DNA of 64,000 bases. Source: Enterobacteriaceae bacterium RIT714. Its GTDB lineage: Bacteria > Pseudomonadota > Gammaproteobacteria > Enterobacterales > Enterobacteriaceae. Both the position numbers and the translations under genes were made by a program. Positions 44,502-54,084 of this stretch are shown one piece after another (the stretch's first letter is position 1; every line of letters starts with the position of its first letter). The notes below the pieces were generated by a model that saw only the letters and a program-made list of their open reading frames with translations, was not told the DNA's origin and searched no databases. Location: positions 62,001 to 126,000 of the forward strand of contig WJYB01000003.1 in NCBI GenBank assembly GCA_009668015.1. Direction: 5' to 3'.

Positions 44502-47500
44502 GCGCGCGTCTCCCGCTGGTGGCTGCTCAGCCAGGTATCTGGATGGCAGAACAACTCTCCACGCTGCCCAATGCCTGGAGCGTGGCGCACTACGTTGAAC
44601 TGAACGGCGAAATTAACGCGCCGCTGCTGGCGAAAGCGATCGTCACAGGCATGATGCAGGCCGACACGCTGCGCACGCGCTTTAGCGAAGATAACGGCGA
44701 AGTGTGGCAGTGGATCGATGACGCCATGACGTTCGCCGAGCCGCAACGGGTCGATCTGCGCGACAGCGCCGATCACCATGCTGCCGCCGTGGCGCTGATG
44801 GAGGCCGATCTTCAGCAAAATCTGCGCATTGACAGCGGTCAGCCGCTGGCATTTCATCAACTGATTCAGCTGGATAATCATCGCTGGTACTGGTATCAGC
44901 GTTATCACCATTTAGTGGTGGATGGCTTCAGTTTTCCGGCTATTACCCGCCAGATCGCCGCCATTTATACCGCATGGTCGAAAGGCGAAGCCACGCCAGC
45001 GTCGCCGTTTACGCCATTCGCAGAAGTGGTGGAAGAGTATCAGCGCTATCGCCACAGCGAAGCGTATCAGCGCGATGGCGCATTCTGGGCTGAACAGCGT
45101 AAACAGCTGCCGCCGCCGGTCTCTCTTTCTCCCGCACCGCTCCCGGGCCGCGCGGCAACCACCGATATTTTGCGCCTGAAGCTGGTCGCCGATCGTCGCG
45201 CATTCAGCCAGCTGACGGCCTCCTGCCCGCAGGTGCAGCGCACGGATCTGGCCCTCGCGCTGGTGGCGCTGTGGCTGGGCCGCCTGACCGGGCGACTGGA
45301 CTACGCCGCGGGCTTTATCTTTATGCGTCGCATGGGATCGGCAGCGCTGACCGCCACCGGTCCGGTGCTGAACGTGCTGCCGATGGCGATTAACATCCAT
45401 CCGCAGGAGACGCTGCCGGAACTGGCGTTACGTCTGGCAACTCAGCTCAAAAAGATGCGTCGTCATCAGCGCTACGATGCCGAGCAAATTGTGCGCGACA
45501 GCGGCCGGGCGGCTGGGGACGACGCCCTGTTTGGCCCGGTGCTGAACGTGAAGGTCTTTGACTATCAGCTAGATATCGACGGCGTCGCGGCGACGACGCA
45601 TACCCTGGCGACCGGTCCGGTGAACGATCTGGAACTGGCGCTGTTCCCGGACGAGCAGGGGGGATTGAGCATTGAGATTCTGGCGAACAAACAGCGTTAC
45701 GATGAAGCGACCCTCACCCGTCACGTTGCCCGTCTGAATGCGCTGCTGGCGCAGTTTGCGGCGAATCCGTCGCTCCGCTGCGGCGAGGCGGAAACCGTCT
45801 CTGAGGAAGAGTATCAACAGCTGGCGCGGATTAATGACACCGGAGTGACGATCCCGACCACCACCCTGAGTGCGCTGGTGGCGGAACAGGCGCAAAAAAC
45901 GCCGGAGGCCCCGGCGCTGGCGGATGCCCACCTTGAACTGAGCTATCGCCAGATGCGCGAGCAAATTATCGCGCTGGCAAATGTGCTGCGCGAACGCGGT
46001 GTCAGGCCCGGCGACAGCGTAGCAGTCGCGCTGCCGCGCTCGGTATTCCTGACCCTGGCGCTGCACGGTATTGTTGAAGCGGGCGCGGCCTGGCTGCCGC
46101 TCGATACCGGTTATCCGGACGATCGCCTGCACATGATGCTGGAAGATGCGCGCCCGTCGTTGCTGATTACCACCGCCGATCAGCTCCCACGCTTTAGCGA
46201 CGTACCGGGGCTGGAAAGCCTGTGCTACGGCGAACTCCTGCCGGCGCAGGGAAGCGAACCGCTGAATCTGAGCACGCCGGAACAGACCGCCTACATCATC
46301 TTTACCTCCGGCTCCACCGGGCGTCCGAAAGGGGTGATGGTCGGGCAAACCGCCATCGTTAACCGGCTGCTGTGGATGCAAAATCACTATCCGCTGGACG
46401 CGCATGATGTGGTGGCGCAGAAAACGCCGTGCAGTTTCGATGTGTCGGTATGGGAATTCTGGTGGCCGTTTATCGCCGGGGCAAAACTGGTGATGGCGGA
46501 GCCGGAAGCGCACCGCGATCCGCAGGCGATGCAGCACTTTTTCGCTCATTATGGCGTGACGACCACTCACTTTGTACCGTCGATGCTGGCGGCATTTGTC
46601 GCGTCATTAACGCCGGAAAATGCCGATTGCTGCGCCAGCCTGAAACAGGTGTTCTGTAGCGGCGAGGCGCTGCCCGCCGGGCTGTGCCGCGAGTGGGGAC
46701 AGCTCACGCACGCGCCGCTGCATAATTTGTATGGTCCAACGGAAGCCGCCGTCGACGTGAGCTGGTATCCGGCATTCGGTGAGGCGCTGGCGGCGGTCGA
46801 GGGCAACAGCGTGCCGATTGGTTTCCCGGTGTGGAATACCGGCCTGCGGATCCTGGATGCGATGATGCGCCCGGTGCCGTTCGGCGTGGCGGGCGATCTC
46901 TATCTGACGGGCATTCAGCTGGCGCAGGGCTATCTGGGTCGCCCGGATCTGACTGCCAGCCGCTTTATTGCCGATCCGTTTGCCCCGGGCGAGCGGATGT
47001 ACCGCACGGGCGACGTTGCGCGCTGGCTGCAAAACGGCGCGGTGGAGTATCTCGGACGCAGTGACGATCAGCTGAAAATTCGCGGTCAGCGTATTGAGCT
47101 CGGTGAGATTGATCGGGCGATGCAGTCACTGCCTGACGTGGCGCAGGCGGTGGCCCATGCCTGCGTGTTCAACCAGGCGGCTGCAACCGGCGGCGATGCG
47201 CGTCAGCTGGTGGGATATGTGGTATCGGAATCAGGCCTGCCGCTGGATCGCGATGCGTTGCTGGAGACGCTGAAAGCGCAGCTGCCGCCGCACATGGTGC
47301 CGGTGGTGCTGCTGCAAATCAGCGATTTGCCGCTCAGCGCTAACGGTAAGCTCGATCGCAAAGCGCTGCCGCTGCCGGAGTTGACCAGCAAAGCCTCGGG
47401 CCGGGCGCCGGAATCAGACACCGAAATCGCGGTGGCGCAGGCGTTCTCGACGCTGCTCGGCTGCGACGTGAATGATATCGAAGCGGATTTCTTTGCCCTT

Positions 47501-48373
47501 GGCGGCCACTCGCTTCTGGCGATGCGTCTCGCGGCGCAGCTCAGCCGTGCGTTTTCGCGCAAAGTGACGCCGGGACAAATTATGGTCGCTTCAACCGTGA
47601 ATCAGCTTAGTACGCTGCTGGACTCGTCGTTGAACGATGAACAGGCGCAGCGTCTGGGCTATGAAGCGATTCTCCCGCTGCGAGAAAGCCACGGTCCGAC
47701 GCTGTTCTGTTTCCATCCGGCGTCGGGGTTTGCCTGGCAGTTCAGCGTGCTGGCGCGCTATCTCAGCCCGCGCTGGTCGATTACCGGAATTCAGTCGCCA
47801 CGGCCAGAGGGCCCGATGGCGCAATGCGCGACGCTCGATGCGGTGATCGAACATCATCTGCAGACGCTACGCGCGCAGCAGGCGAAAGGTCCTTATTATC
47901 TGTTCGGTTATTCGCTCGGCGGGACGTTAGCGCAGGGGATTGCCGCGCGTTTGCGCCAGGACGGTGAAGAGGTGGCTTTCCTCGGGCTGCTGGATACCTG
48001 GCCGCCAGAAACGCAAAACTGGGCGGAAAAAGAGGCCAACGGGCTGGATCCGGAAGTGCTGGCGGAGATCGAACGCGAGCGCCAGGCCTTTGTGGCGGCC
48101 CAGCAGGGGCAGGCGTCGAACGAACTGTTTAGCGCTATTGAAGGCAACTATGCCGATGCGGTGCGTTTGCTGACGACGGCCCACAGCGCGAAGTTTGACG
48201 GTAAAGCCACGCTGTTTGTCGCCGAGCGCACGCGCACCATGGACCCGCACCAGGCGTGGGCCGAGTGGGTGGGTGAGCTTGAGGTGTATCGCCAGGATTG
48301 CGCTCATGTGGATATCATCTCCCCGCAGGCGTTCGGGCAGATTGGACCGATACTGAAGGGACTTTTGGGGTAG
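44498..48373 (+). CDS. entF: EntF enterobactin synthase, NRPS
   Basis: 1291 residues (E. coli EntF 1293). Domain order is condensation (HHLVVDG, His137-His138 to Gly143), adenylation for L-serine (TSGSTGRPKGV; YRTGDVARW; NGKLDRKALP), thiolation (FFALGGHSLLAMRL, carrier Ser1005) and thioesterase (FGYSLGG with Ser1139; His1270 near the end). It activates serine, joins it to 2,3-dihydroxybenzoate from EntB, and trimerises and cyclises the product. EntD modifies the carrier serine. In E. coli fepE follows; here a repeat array follows. Confidence 0.98.
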   Translation: MSARLPLVAAQPGIWMAEQLSTLPNAWSVAHYVELNGEINAPLLAKAIVTGMMQADTLRTRFSEDNGEVWQWIDDAMTFAEPQRVDLRDSADHHAAAVALMEADLQQNLRIDSGQPLAFHQLIQLDNHRWYWYQRYHHLVVDGFSFPAITRQIAAIYTAWSKGEATPASPFTPFAEVVEEYQRYRHSEAYQRDGAFWAEQRKQLPPPVSLSPAPLPGRAATTDILRLKLVADRRAFSQLTASCPQVQRTDLALALVALWLGRLTGRLDYAAGFIFMRRMGSAALTATGPVLNVLPMAINIHPQETLPELALRLATQLKKMRRHQRYDAEQIVRDSGRAAGDDALFGPVLNVKVFDYQLDIDGVAATTHTLATGPVNDLELALFPDEQGGLSIEILANKQRYDEATLTRHVARLNALLAQFAANPSLRCGEAETVSEEEYQQLARINDTGVTIPTTTLSALVAEQAQKTPEAPALADAHLELSYRQMREQIIALANVLRERGVRPGDSVAVALPRSVFLTLALHGIVEAGAAWLPLDTGYPDDRLHMMLEDARPSLLITTADQLPRFSDVPGLESLCYGELLPAQGSEPLNLSTPEQTAYIIFTSGSTGRPKGVMVGQTAIVNRLLWMQNHYPLDAHDVVAQKTPCSFDVSVWEFWWPFIAGAKLVMAEPEAHRDPQAMQHFFAHYGVTTTHFVPSMLAAFVASLTPENADCCASLKQVFCSGEALPAGLCREWGQLTHAPLHNLYGPTEAAVDVSWYPAFGEALAAVEGNSVPIGFPVWNTGLRILDAMMRPVPFGVAGDLYLTGIQLAQGYLGRPDLTASRFIADPFAPGERMYRTGDVARWLQNGAVEYLGRSDDQLKIRGQRIELGEIDRAMQSLPDVAQAVAHACVFNQAAATGGDARQLVGYVVSESGLPLDRDALLETLKAQLPPHMVPVVLLQISDLPLSANGKLDRKALPLPELTSKASGRAPESDTEIAVAQAFSTLLGCDVNDIEADFFALGGHSLLAMRLAAQLSRAFSRKVTPGQIMVASTVNQLSTLLDSSLNDEQAQRLGYEAILPLRESHGPTLFCFHPASGFAWQFSVLARYLSPRWSITGIQSPRPEGPMAQCATLDAVIEHHLQTLRAQQAKGPYYLFGYSLGGTLAQGIAARLRQDGEEVAFLGLLDTWPPETQNWAEKEANGLDPEVLAEIERERQAFVAAQQGQASNELFSAIEGNYADAVRLLTTAHSAKFDGKATLFVAERTRTMDPHQAWAEWVGELEVYRQDCAHVDIISPQAFGQIGPILKGLLG

Positions 48374-48385
48374 TTGCGCGCTGTT

Positions 48386-48739
48386 GCCCTCACCCTAGCC
48401 CTCTCCCAAAGGGAGAGGGAACTGTCCTCCACCTGCCATAGGGTTCTCACTCTCCTTGTGGGTGAGGGCGAGGTAAAAGCAAGACGGCCACGCCAGTGAC
48501 CGTTTTTAGTGTTTTCTCCCTCTCCCCGTGGGAGAGGGTCGGGGTGAGGGCATCAGACCGCACAAGGTAAAAGCAAAACGGCCACGCGAGTGACCGTTTT
48601 TAGTGTTTGCCCCCTCTCCCTGTGGGAGAGGGCCGGGGTGAGGGCATCAGGCCGCACACGGTAAAAACACAAACTGTAACCGCGTTGCCATTTTTAATGT
48701 TTTCTCCCTCTCCCTATGGGAGAGGGCCGGGGTGAGGGG
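48386..48739. repeat. composite REP-like array past entF (94-bp period)
   Basis: One inverted REP-like copy at 48386-48419 is followed by three direct copies starting at exactly 48518, 48612 and 48706. Between them lies an AACGGCCACGC...GTGACCGTTTTT palindrome preceded by GGTAAAAGCAA. The unit is the same as at 40386-40546 in reverse orientation. The array fills the whole entF-fepC gap, where E. coli has fepE. Confidence 0.9.
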
Positions 48740-48740
48740 A

Positions 48741-49541
48741 TCAGACGGTTCGTTTGCCCATCGGTACGACCAGCGGGGTTCCGGCTACCGGATCGTCAAT
48801 AATCATGCAGCGCATGCCGTAGATCCGCTCGATCAGATCCGGCGTCACAATCTCTTTTGGCGCACCTTCCGCCACGATCTTGCCGTCGCGCAGGGCAATC
48901 AGATGGGTGGCATAACGACACGCCTGATTCAAATCGTGCAGCACCGCCGCCAGCGTATAGCCCTGGGTGCGGTTGAGATCGCTCAACAATTCCAGCAAAT
49001 CAATCTGATGGCTGATGTCCAGCCAGGTCGTAGGCTCGTCGAGCAGCATGATCGCTGTTTCCTGCGCCAGCACCATCGCAATCCACGCGCGCTGGCGCTG
49101 ACCGCCGGAAAGGGTATCGACACTCTGCGCCGCCAGATCGGTGATGCCCGTCGCCCGCATCGCGCGAGTCACCGCCTCTTCATCCTCTTTCCGCCAGCGG
49201 GTAAACAGCGGCTGATGCGGATAGCGCCCGCGCGCCACCAGCTCCTGCACGGTAATATCGCCCGGCGTCGTGGCGTTTTGCGCCAGCAGGCCAATACGCC
49301 GCGCCACGTCTTTGCTGGCAAAACGCTGGATCTGCTCACCGTCAAGATAGACATTGCCGTGCTGGGGCGTCATCAGACGGCTCAGGGTGCGCAGCAGGGT
49401 CGATTTGCCGCAGCCGTTTGGGCCGATGATCGCCGTAAAGTGACCATCGGGAATCGCCACGGTTAACGCGTCGATCACGGTTTTTTTACCGTAACCGAGG
49501 GTCAGTTTTTCGCCGCGCAAGCGGGTGGTCAGCGCATTCAT
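48741..49541 (-). CDS. fepC: FepC, ATPase of the ferric enterobactin ABC importer
   Basis: 266 residues with Walker A GPNGCGKSTL, signature motif TLSGGQRQRAWIA, Walker B AIMLLDEPTTWLD and switch LHDLNQ. It powers FepD-FepG import. I start it at ATG 49541, whose ATGA overlaps the fepG stop, and which matches E. coli FepC; the further-upstream frame is inside fepG. It ends directly beside the repeat array. Confidence 0.98.
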   Translation of the reverse strand: MNALTTRLRGEKLTLGYGKKTVIDALTVAIPDGHFTAIIGPNGCGKSTLLRTLSRLMTPQHGNVYLDGEQIQRFASKDVARRIGLLAQNATTPGDITVQELVARGRYPHQPLFTRWRKEDEEAVTRAMRATGITDLAAQSVDTLSGGQRQRAWIAMVLAQETAIMLLDEPTTWLDISHQIDLLELLSDLNRTQGYTLAAVLHDLNQACRYATHLIALRDGKIVAEGAPKEIVTPDLIERIYGMRCMIIDDPVAGTPLVVPMGKRTV

Positions 49542-50530
49542 TTCTTGCGGGACTCCTGAACTAACAAGACGATGAGATAGATACCGCCCAGGCTGACGGT
49601 CACGACTCCCACCGGAAGTTGATAAGGCATAAACAGTTGCTGGGCGCAGAGATCGGCGGCCAGCAGTAAGAGTGCGCCGCACAGCGCCGACTGGGTCATG
49701 CCCCAGCGCGCCGTGCCGCTGATGCGTCGCGCGATGTGCGGCGCGACCAGCGCAATAAACGAAATCGGGCCCGCGATGGCGGTAGAGGCGGCGGTGAGTA
49801 CTACCGCGACCAGCATCAGGGTCAGGCGCGAGCGCTCCACGCTGACGCCCAGCGCACAGGCGCTGTCATCGCCCATCTCCAGCAGCCGCATTCTGCGCGC
49901 CAGCAGCCAGGCGCAGATAAACATCAGGACGATAATCGGCGTCGCAGGCAGGGTTTTGGCCCACGTCAGGCCGTTGAGCGAGCCTGCGTTCCATAATCCG
50001 GCTGAAAGGGACGTTTCCAGCGAGGCGTGCAGCAGCAGCCAGGTGTTAAACGCCATCAGCATGGCGCGAATACCGATGCCGATAATGATCAGGCGGAAGG
50101 TTTCGATACCGTTACGCCAGGCAAGCAGCCAGACGATCAGCGAGGTGATAATCCCCCCCGCCATTGCCGCGAACGCGATCGCCGCGAGATGCTGACCAAA
50201 CAACACCATCGCCACCAGTACGCCGCTCCACGCCCCGGTGTTAAAGCCCATGACATCAGGGCTGCCGAGCGGGTTACGCAGCAGAGACTGGAAAATCGCG
50301 CCGCTCACGCCGAGGGCGGCCCCCACCAGAATCGCCATCACCACGCGGGGCAAGCGCCACTCCGTGACCACCAGCGTAATATTGCGCGGCGCGCTGCCGG
50401 TCAGGGCATGAAATACCTGGGTGAAATCCAGCGTGACTGCGCCGCTGCGTAAACTCCAGACGGCAATCAGCAAACTGCCCGCGATCAGCAGGAAACACGA
50501 GAACACTAAACGTCGGGACGGAGCCATCAC
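49538..50530 (-). CDS. fepG: FepG, inner-membrane permease for ferric enterobactin
   Basis: 330 residues, the E. coli length. A FecCD/BtuC-family permease with about ten membrane segments and the conserved LLRNPLGSPDVMGFNTGA and GPISFIALVAPHIAR segments (the latter is the region that contacts the ATPase). It pairs with FepD. It starts within the fepD stop (ATGA overlap) and ends in the fepC start, so fepDGC are translationally coupled. Confidence 0.98.
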   Translation of the reverse strand: MMAPSRRLVFSCFLLIAGSLLIAVWSLRSGAVTLDFTQVFHALTGSAPRNITLVVTEWRLPRVVMAILVGAALGVSGAIFQSLLRNPLGSPDVMGFNTGAWSGVLVAMVLFGQHLAAIAFAAMAGGIITSLIVWLLAWRNGIETFRLIIIGIGIRAMLMAFNTWLLLHASLETSLSAGLWNAGSLNGLTWAKTLPATPIIVLMFICAWLLARRMRLLEMGDDSACALGVSVERSRLTLMLVAVVLTAASTAIAGPISFIALVAPHIARRISGTARWGMTQSALCGALLLLAADLCAQQLFMPYQLPVGVVTVSLGGIYLIVLLVQESRKK

Positions 50531-51531
50531 AGCACACCTCCACGCTGACGACGAACTAGGAAAATCAGCACCGGTGCGCCGATAAAGGCGCTGACCACCG
50601 ACACGCGCAGCTCGCCCGGGACAAGCAGACGACCCACAATATCAGCAAACAGCAGCAGGGCAGGGGTGGCGAGCAGGGTGACGGGGAGCGACCAGCGGTG
50701 ATCGGCTCCCACCAGCCAGCGGGCGATATGGGGCATCATCAGGCCGATAAAGGCAATCGGTCCGACGACCGCCGTTGCGCTGCCGCACAGCACGGTAATC
50801 GCCAGTAAACCCAGCAGCTGCGTACGCGCTACGCGACTGCCGAGTGCGGTGGCGGTATCCGCCCCCAGACTCAGGCTGTTCAGCGCCCGGCAGGAGAACA
50901 GCGCCACGGCGGCGGCAATCAGCACCGGAAGCGTGACGACTTTCAGGGTTTGCAGTGTGCGGATATCCAGCGAACCGGCCTGCCAGAAGCGCAGCTGATC
51001 CCAGACGTCCGGATTGAGCAGGGCGATACCCGACGATAATCCTTCCAGCACCGCGCCGAGCGCAACGCCCGCCAGCGTCAGGCGCACCGGGCTTAATTGC
51101 CCGCCGCCCTGGCTGCCGGTAAAGGCGACCAACAGCGATGCCGCCAGCGCGCCACAAAAGGCCATCATTAATTGTTCAGTGGGAGAGGAGAATCCAAACA
51201 GCGCCGCACCCAGTACGATAGCGAAACTGGCACCGGCGTTGACGCCCAGAATACCGGGATCGGCCAGCGGGTTGCGGGTGAGGGTTTGCATCAGCGCGCC
51301 GGCAAGCCCCAGCGCCGCACCGGCCAGTAATCCGGCAAGCGTTCGCGGGAGTCGGGCGTCCAGCACAATAATACAGTCTGCGCTTTGGCAGGAGCCGGAA
51401 AGGGCGTCGACAATCACCGACGCGGGCAGCGGTTTTGCGCCGACCAGCAGGCTGAGTGCAACAGCAATGAATAGCAACACTAATAAAACGGGCACGGCAA
51501 TGGCGCGCATCGTTAAAGGAGAAGACGACAT
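50527..51531 (-). CDS. fepD: FepD, inner-membrane permease for ferric enterobactin
   Basis: 334 residues from the ATG at 51531, the E. coli FepD length; an upstream in-frame ATG at 51543 would add four residues. TLTRNPLADPGILGVNAGA and VVGPIAFIGLMMPHIARW are FecCD-family signatures. Forms the heterodimeric channel with FepG. It is the first gene of fepDGC and is divergent from entS; Fur-like sequence lies at 51549. Confidence 0.97.
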   Translation of the reverse strand: MSSSPLTMRAIAVPVLLVLLFIAVALSLLVGAKPLPASVIVDALSGSCQSADCIIVLDARLPRTLAGLLAGAALGLAGALMQTLTRNPLADPGILGVNAGASFAIVLGAALFGFSSPTEQLMMAFCGALAASLLVAFTGSQGGGQLSPVRLTLAGVALGAVLEGLSSGIALLNPDVWDQLRFWQAGSLDIRTLQTLKVVTLPVLIAAAVALFSCRALNSLSLGADTATALGSRVARTQLLGLLAITVLCGSATAVVGPIAFIGLMMPHIARWLVGADHRWSLPVTLLATPALLLFADIVGRLLVPGELRVSVVSAFIGAPVLIFLVRRQRGGVL

Positions 51532-51548
51532 AGCAACATCCATGATTT

Positions 51549-51567
51549 GATAATGATAGTAATTATC
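51549..51567. promoter_or_regulatory. Fur box between fepD and entS
   Basis: GATAATGATAGTAATTATC is very near the 19-base consensus GATAATGATAATCATTATC, and overlaps a second half-site ending CGTTATC at 51573. Located immediately upstream of fepD in the divergent promoter region; likely controls both directions. Confidence 0.85.
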
Positions 51568-51642
51568 GTTATCTATCTTATTTGGCTATGTTAGCATGTG
51601 CGGCCATGGAATTGGTAGAAAGTTAGATTTGAAGGCATTGTT

Positions 51643-52887
51643 ATGACTAAACAATCCTGGCTGCTCAACCTCAGCCTGCTCAGGACCCATCCGGCGTTTC
51701 GCGCGGTGTTTATCGCTCGTTTTATCTCTATTTTATCCCTTGGTCTGCTTGGCGTGGCCGTACCGGTGCAAATCCAGGCCATGACGCAATCCAGCTGGCT
51801 GGTCGGGCTTTCCGTCACGTTAACGGGCAGCGCGATGTTTATTGGCCTGATGGTGGGCGGCGTGCTGGCGGATCGATACGAGCGTAAAAAACTGATCCTG
51901 CTGGCGCGCGGCACCTGCGGCGTGGGCTTTGTCGGGTTATGTCTCAATGCCTTGCTGCCGGAGCCGTCGCTGGTGGCGATCTATGCGTTGGGTCTGTGGG
52001 ATGGCTTTTTTGCGTCACTGGGCGTGACGGCGCTGCTGGCGGCGACGCCTGCGCTGGTCGGGCGAGAGAATTTAATGCAGGCCGGGGCGATAACCATGCT
52101 CACCGTGCGCCTGGGTTCAGTGATTTCGCCGATGGTCGGCGGCCTGCTGCTGGCGACCGGCAACGTGGCCTGGAACTATGGGCTGGCGGCGGCGGGGACC
52201 TTTATCACTACGCTCACTTTGCTGCGTCTGCCGCTGCTGCCTCCTCCGCCGCAGCCGCGTGAACATCCGCTGAAATCGCTGATGGCGGCGATTCGTTTTC
52301 TGTTCAGCAATCCGCTGATTGGCGGAATTGCGCTGCTCGGCGGGCTGTTGACGATGGCAAGCGCGGTGCGGGTGCTTTATCCGGCGCTGGCGATGGAGTG
52401 GCAGATGAGCGCCTCGCAAATCGGCCTGCTGTATGCGGCGATCCCGCTCGGCGCAGCATTCGGTGCGCTGACCAGCGGCAACCTGGCGCAGAGCGCGCGT
52501 CCCGGGCTGATTATGCTTTCGGCCACGCTCGCGTCGTTTATTGCGATTGCTTTCTTCAGCCTGATGCCGTACTGGGCGCTGGGCGTGGTGTGTCTGGCGC
52601 TGTTTGGCTGGCTGAGTGCAATCAGTTCTCTGCTGCAATATACCCTGATTCAGACCCAAACCCCGGAAGGGATGCTCGGGCGGATTAACGGCCTGTGGAC
52701 CGCGCAGAACGTGACGGGAGATGCGATTGGCGCCGCGATTTTAGGCGGGCTGGGTGTGATTATGACTCCGGTGGCGTCGGCAAGCAGCAGCGGTTTTGTG
52801 CTGGCCATCGTCGGGGTGATTTTATTGATCACTCTGGCAGAGTTGCGCCGTTTCCGTCAGGCGCCCGTGGTCATTGAAGAAGTATAA
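51643..52887 (+). CDS. entS: EntS enterobactin exporter (MFS)
   Basis: 414 residues (E. coli EntS 416) with about 12 hydrophobic helices and the MFS loop motif [15 protein letters not shown] near residues 72-86. Begins [20 protein letters not shown], nearly the E. coli sequence. It exports enterobactin across the inner membrane, after which an outer-membrane channel such as TolC completes export. It is convergent with fepB, with a terminator between. Confidence 0.97.
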   Translation: MTKQSWLLNLSLLRTHPAFRAVFIARFISILSLGLLGVAVPVQIQAMTQSSWLVGLSVTLTGSAMFIGLMVGGVLADRYERKKLILLARGTCGVGFVGLCLNALLPEPSLVAIYALGLWDGFFASLGVTALLAATPALVGRENLMQAGAITMLTVRLGSVISPMVGGLLLATGNVAWNYGLAAAGTFITTLTLLRLPLLPPPPQPREHPLKSLMAAIRFLFSNPLIGGIALLGGLLTMASAVRVLYPALAMEWQMSASQIGLLYAAIPLGAAFGALTSGNLAQSARPGLIMLSATLASFIAIAFFSLMPYWALGVVCLALFGWLSAISSLLQYTLIQTQTPEGMLGRINGLWTAQNVTGDAIGAAILGGLGVIMTPVASASSSGFVLAIVGVILLITLAELRRFRQAPVVIEEV

Positions 52888-52893
52888 AGTGTC

Positions 52894-52925
52894 GTGCCCG
52901 GTCTGGCGTCACCGCCACCGGGCAC
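52894..52925. terminator. bidirectional hairpin between entS and fepB
   Basis: GTGCCCGGT and ACCGGGCAC form the outer 9-bp stem, with GGCG/CGCC pairing inside around a 4-base loop. It lies between two convergent stops, so it probably ends both transcripts. Confidence 0.7.
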
Positions 52926-52936
52926 AACCGTCTTCG

Positions 52937-53896
52937 CTATTTGAATAACGCCTCTAAACGCTGCAACACCAGCATCGCGCTGTAGTAATCCAGACGGAAC
53001 GTTTCCGTGCCGAGCGCCCACACGCGCTTGTTTTGCACCGCAGGCAGATGAGCCAGCAGCGGATTGGCATAGATCGCATCCACATCTTTCTGGTCGCCGG
53101 CAAACAGGAACAATCCTTGTCCGTTCAGACCCGTCGCCAGATTTTCACCGCCGAGCTGGATAATGTCATGACGTTTTCCCTGGCTTTGCGAGGTCTGCAA
53201 TCCGGCGGGGAGTTCAGCCAACGTGAAGCCGAGCTGTTGCAGGAATTTGCCCTGCGCAGATTCTGTGGTCCACAGGTTCGCGCTGTGTGCGGCGGCGGTA
53301 TAGACGATGGCGTTGACCGGCTGCGGCGGCAGCTTCATTTGCTGTTTCACCTGCGCCAGCTGTTGGTCGAATTCCGCGATGCGCGCGGCGGCCTGCTTTT
53401 CCTGCCCGGTGATCGTGCCGAGCTGCGTCAGCAGCGTCTGCCAGCTTTTGTCGTCGTAATTAATCACCAGCGTCGGCGCGATAGCGGAAAGCTGGTCGTA
53501 CAGCGCCAGCGCCGAATCGCCGCCGGTGGCGCTGATCAGGATCAGATCCGGCATTTGTGCGGCCACGGCTTCTGCGCTCGGTTCGCCGATATAGAGGCGG
53601 GAGAGTTTGCGTGCTTTGGCGATATCACCCCACTGGCGCATAAAACCCTGCGCATCCGCCACGCGGTTATTGGGCGTGGTTGCGCCGCTGGCCACGACCG
53701 GCGCGTCAATCGCCAGCAGCGAGCCGGTGAGGGTCACGCTGGTGGAGACAATACGCGTCGGTTTGCTTTCAAGCGTATGCACGCCGTGGCTGTCGGTCAC
53801 CTGACGAGGCCAGTCGGCGGCGGTCGCTGAGGTTAGTCCTAAAACAAAAAGTCCGGTTAAAAGCAGCGTGTTACGGCAAACAGCGGGGAGTTTCAC
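52937..53896 (-). CDS. fepB: FepB periplasmic ferric-enterobactin-binding protein
   Basis: 319 residues with a signal peptide ending TAA (mature [12 protein letters not shown]) and the type III periplasmic binding fold: [40 protein letters not shown] and FRLDYYSAM all match E. coli FepB. It passes the complex from FepA to FepDG. The start is a GTG (53894-53896) with AGGA upstream. The gene is alone on the minus strand, divergent from entC. Confidence 0.97.
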   Translation of the reverse strand: MKLPAVCRNTLLLTGLFVLGLTSATAADWPRQVTDSHGVHTLESKPTRIVSTSVTLTGSLLAIDAPVVASGATTPNNRVADAQGFMRQWGDIAKARKLSRLYIGEPSAEAVAAQMPDLILISATGGDSALALYDQLSAIAPTLVINYDDKSWQTLLTQLGTITGQEKQAAARIAEFDQQLAQVKQQMKLPPQPVNAIVYTAAAHSANLWTTESAQGKFLQQLGFTLAELPAGLQTSQSQGKRHDIIQLGGENLATGLNGQGLFLFAGDQKDVDAIYANPLLAHLPAVQNKRVWALGTETFRLDYYSAMLVLQRLEALFK

Positions 53897-53921
53897 TAAA
53901 CGGCATCCTGTTTTTGTTGAA

Positions 53922-53940
53922 GTTAATGCTTCTCATTTTC
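53922..53940 (-). promoter_or_regulatory. Fur-box-like site upstream of fepB
   Basis: On the minus strand GAAAATGAGAAGCATTAAC matches the 19-base Fur consensus at about 14 positions. It lies 26 bases upstream of the fepB start. Confidence 0.65.
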
Positions 53941-54036
53941 ATGAATGCACGACAGGTATGCAAGCGATAGTCGCACAAGATGCGCTGTCGGCGGTTGACA
54001 CCGTGGCGCTCTGCTATTAGGTTAGCCATCGAAAAT

Positions 54037-54055
54037 ATAAATGATAATTATTCTT
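54037..54055 (+). promoter_or_regulatory. Fur-box-like site upstream of entC
   Basis: ATAAATGATAATTATTCTT matches the Fur consensus core ATGATAAT and lies 30 bases before the entC ATG. It likely controls the entCEBAH operon. Confidence 0.75.
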
Positions 54056-54084
54056 ACTGCTTTTATCATTTTGAGGAGGATGAT

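Noticed and set aside
45569..46570. 333-codon minus-strand ORF opposite entF
   Set aside because: A shadow ORF in GC-rich coding DNA; arginine/histidine-rich, typical of antisense frames.
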